Assembly (NCBI GenBank): GCA_025355395.1
Contig: JANXZT010000276.1
Span: 1 to 5,480, forward strand
DNA from: Betaproteobacteria bacterium
Lineage (GTDB): Bacteria; Pseudomonadota; Gammaproteobacteria; Burkholderiales; Casimicrobiaceae
Direction: 5' to 3'
Length of the DNA stretch: 5,480 bases
Shown: in pieces, positions 5,133 to 5,480 of the stretch
How positions within the stretch are numbered: position 1 is the first letter of the stretch
How the letters are laid out: every line of letters begins with the position of its first letter
Position numbers and translations under genes: made by a program
The notes under the pieces: generated by a model
What the model was told of the DNA's origin: nothing
What the model saw: the letters and a program-made list of their open reading frames with translations, nothing else
The model's database searches: none

Positions 5133-5480
5133 ATGAGCACAGGCGCGATCAGCTTCGAGATGCTCGTGGCGCTCGTCGTCCTCGCGCTCGCATTCGATTT
5201 CATGAACGGCTTTCACGACGCCGCCAACTCGATCGCGACCATCGTGTCGACCCGGGTGCTGCGTCCGCAGTGGGCCGTGGCGTGGGCGGCCTTTTTCAAC
5301 TTCATTGCGTTTCTGGTTTTCGGCCTGTCGGTGGCCAACACCATCGGCACGGGTGTCATCGATCCGGCCGTCGTCGACCATTATGTGATCATGGGCGCGT
5401 TGACTGGCGCTATCGCCTGGAACGTCATCACCTGGTGGTACGGGCTGCCGTCGAGCTCCTCGCACGCGCTGATCGGCGGC
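5133..5480 (+). CDS. pit: Inorganic phosphate transporter, Pit family (5' part)
   Basis: The first 116 codons of a PiT-type (PF01384) inner-membrane transporter that imports phosphate, usually as a metal-phosphate complex with protons. The gene runs off the window, and the family's usual length implies most of it lies beyond. A first helix (about 8-22) runs into the family signature FDFMNGFHDAANSIATIVST (21-40), with the Asn and Asp residues important for transport. Further helices span about 47-70 and 85-103. The second conserved segment GLPSSSSHALIGG (104-116) ends the visible part. ATG at 5133 is the only reasonable start: the same frame has a stop at 5076-5078 and no other start codon between. 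The ribosome site is weak (AGG, 6 nt upstream). It is cotranscribed with the DUF47 gene, as usual for this pair. Confidence 0.93.
   Translation, partial: MSTGAISFEMLVALVVLALAFDFMNGFHDAANSIATIVSTRVLRPQWAVAWAAFFNFIAFLVFGLSVANTIGTGVIDPAVVDHYVIMGALTGAIAWNVITWWYGLPSSSSHALIGG

Noticed and set aside
4560..5465. 301-codon open frame on the minus strand
   Set aside because: It lies antisense to the DUF47 and pit genes, is rich in His/Arg/Asp as shadow frames are, and has no family features. The open length reflects GC-rich codon use.

Overview
The window looks like an ordinary chromosomal stretch from a GC-rich proteobacterium, most likely a betaproteobacterium (Burkholderiales or a relative). That assignment rests on recalled similarity, not a search. 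The clues are a Lys/Ala-tailed SWIB-domain protein, a nu-class-like glutathione transferase, a DUF47/PhoU-like gene directly before a Pit phosphate transporter, and an inverted repeat resembling those scattered through such genomes. I see no phage genes, transposase gene, CRISPR array, tRNA or rRNA.

Layout. Positions 44-861 (+) hold a two-gene unit: a 67-residue acidic protein of unknown function whose stop codon shares one base with the start of a YfcG-like glutathione S-transferase. Facing it on the minus strand (1046-1462) is a 138-residue protein with a histone-H1-like Lys/Ala tail and a SWIB/MDM2 domain. A hairpin terminator (995-1020) lies between the two units. A 331-base divergent region (1463-1793) carries putative promoters. 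It is followed by pdxH (1794-2444, pyridoxamine/pyridoxine 5'-phosphate oxidase), which overlaps by four bases a 12-helix MFS transporter (2441-3601).

The MFS gene converges on msrA (3623-4237, minus strand, peptide methionine-S-sulfoxide reductase). Between them lies a 67-bp inverted-repeat element (3599-3665). It supplies the transporter's stop codon and the last 13-14 codons plus the stop of msrA. A 217-base divergent region separates msrA from a DUF47/PhoU-like gene (4455-5078) and the 5' part of a Pit-family phosphate transporter (5133 to the window edge).

Functional picture. The genes fall into short independent housekeeping units: thiol/redox protection (GST, MsrA), PLP synthesis with a coupled exporter-like transporter, nucleoid or chromatin-like DNA binding (SWIB), and low-affinity phosphate uptake with its accessory protein. 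Nothing here amounts to a new multi-gene system. The most notable points are the small inverted-repeat element remodelling two gene ends and the eukaryote-like SWIB/H1 protein.
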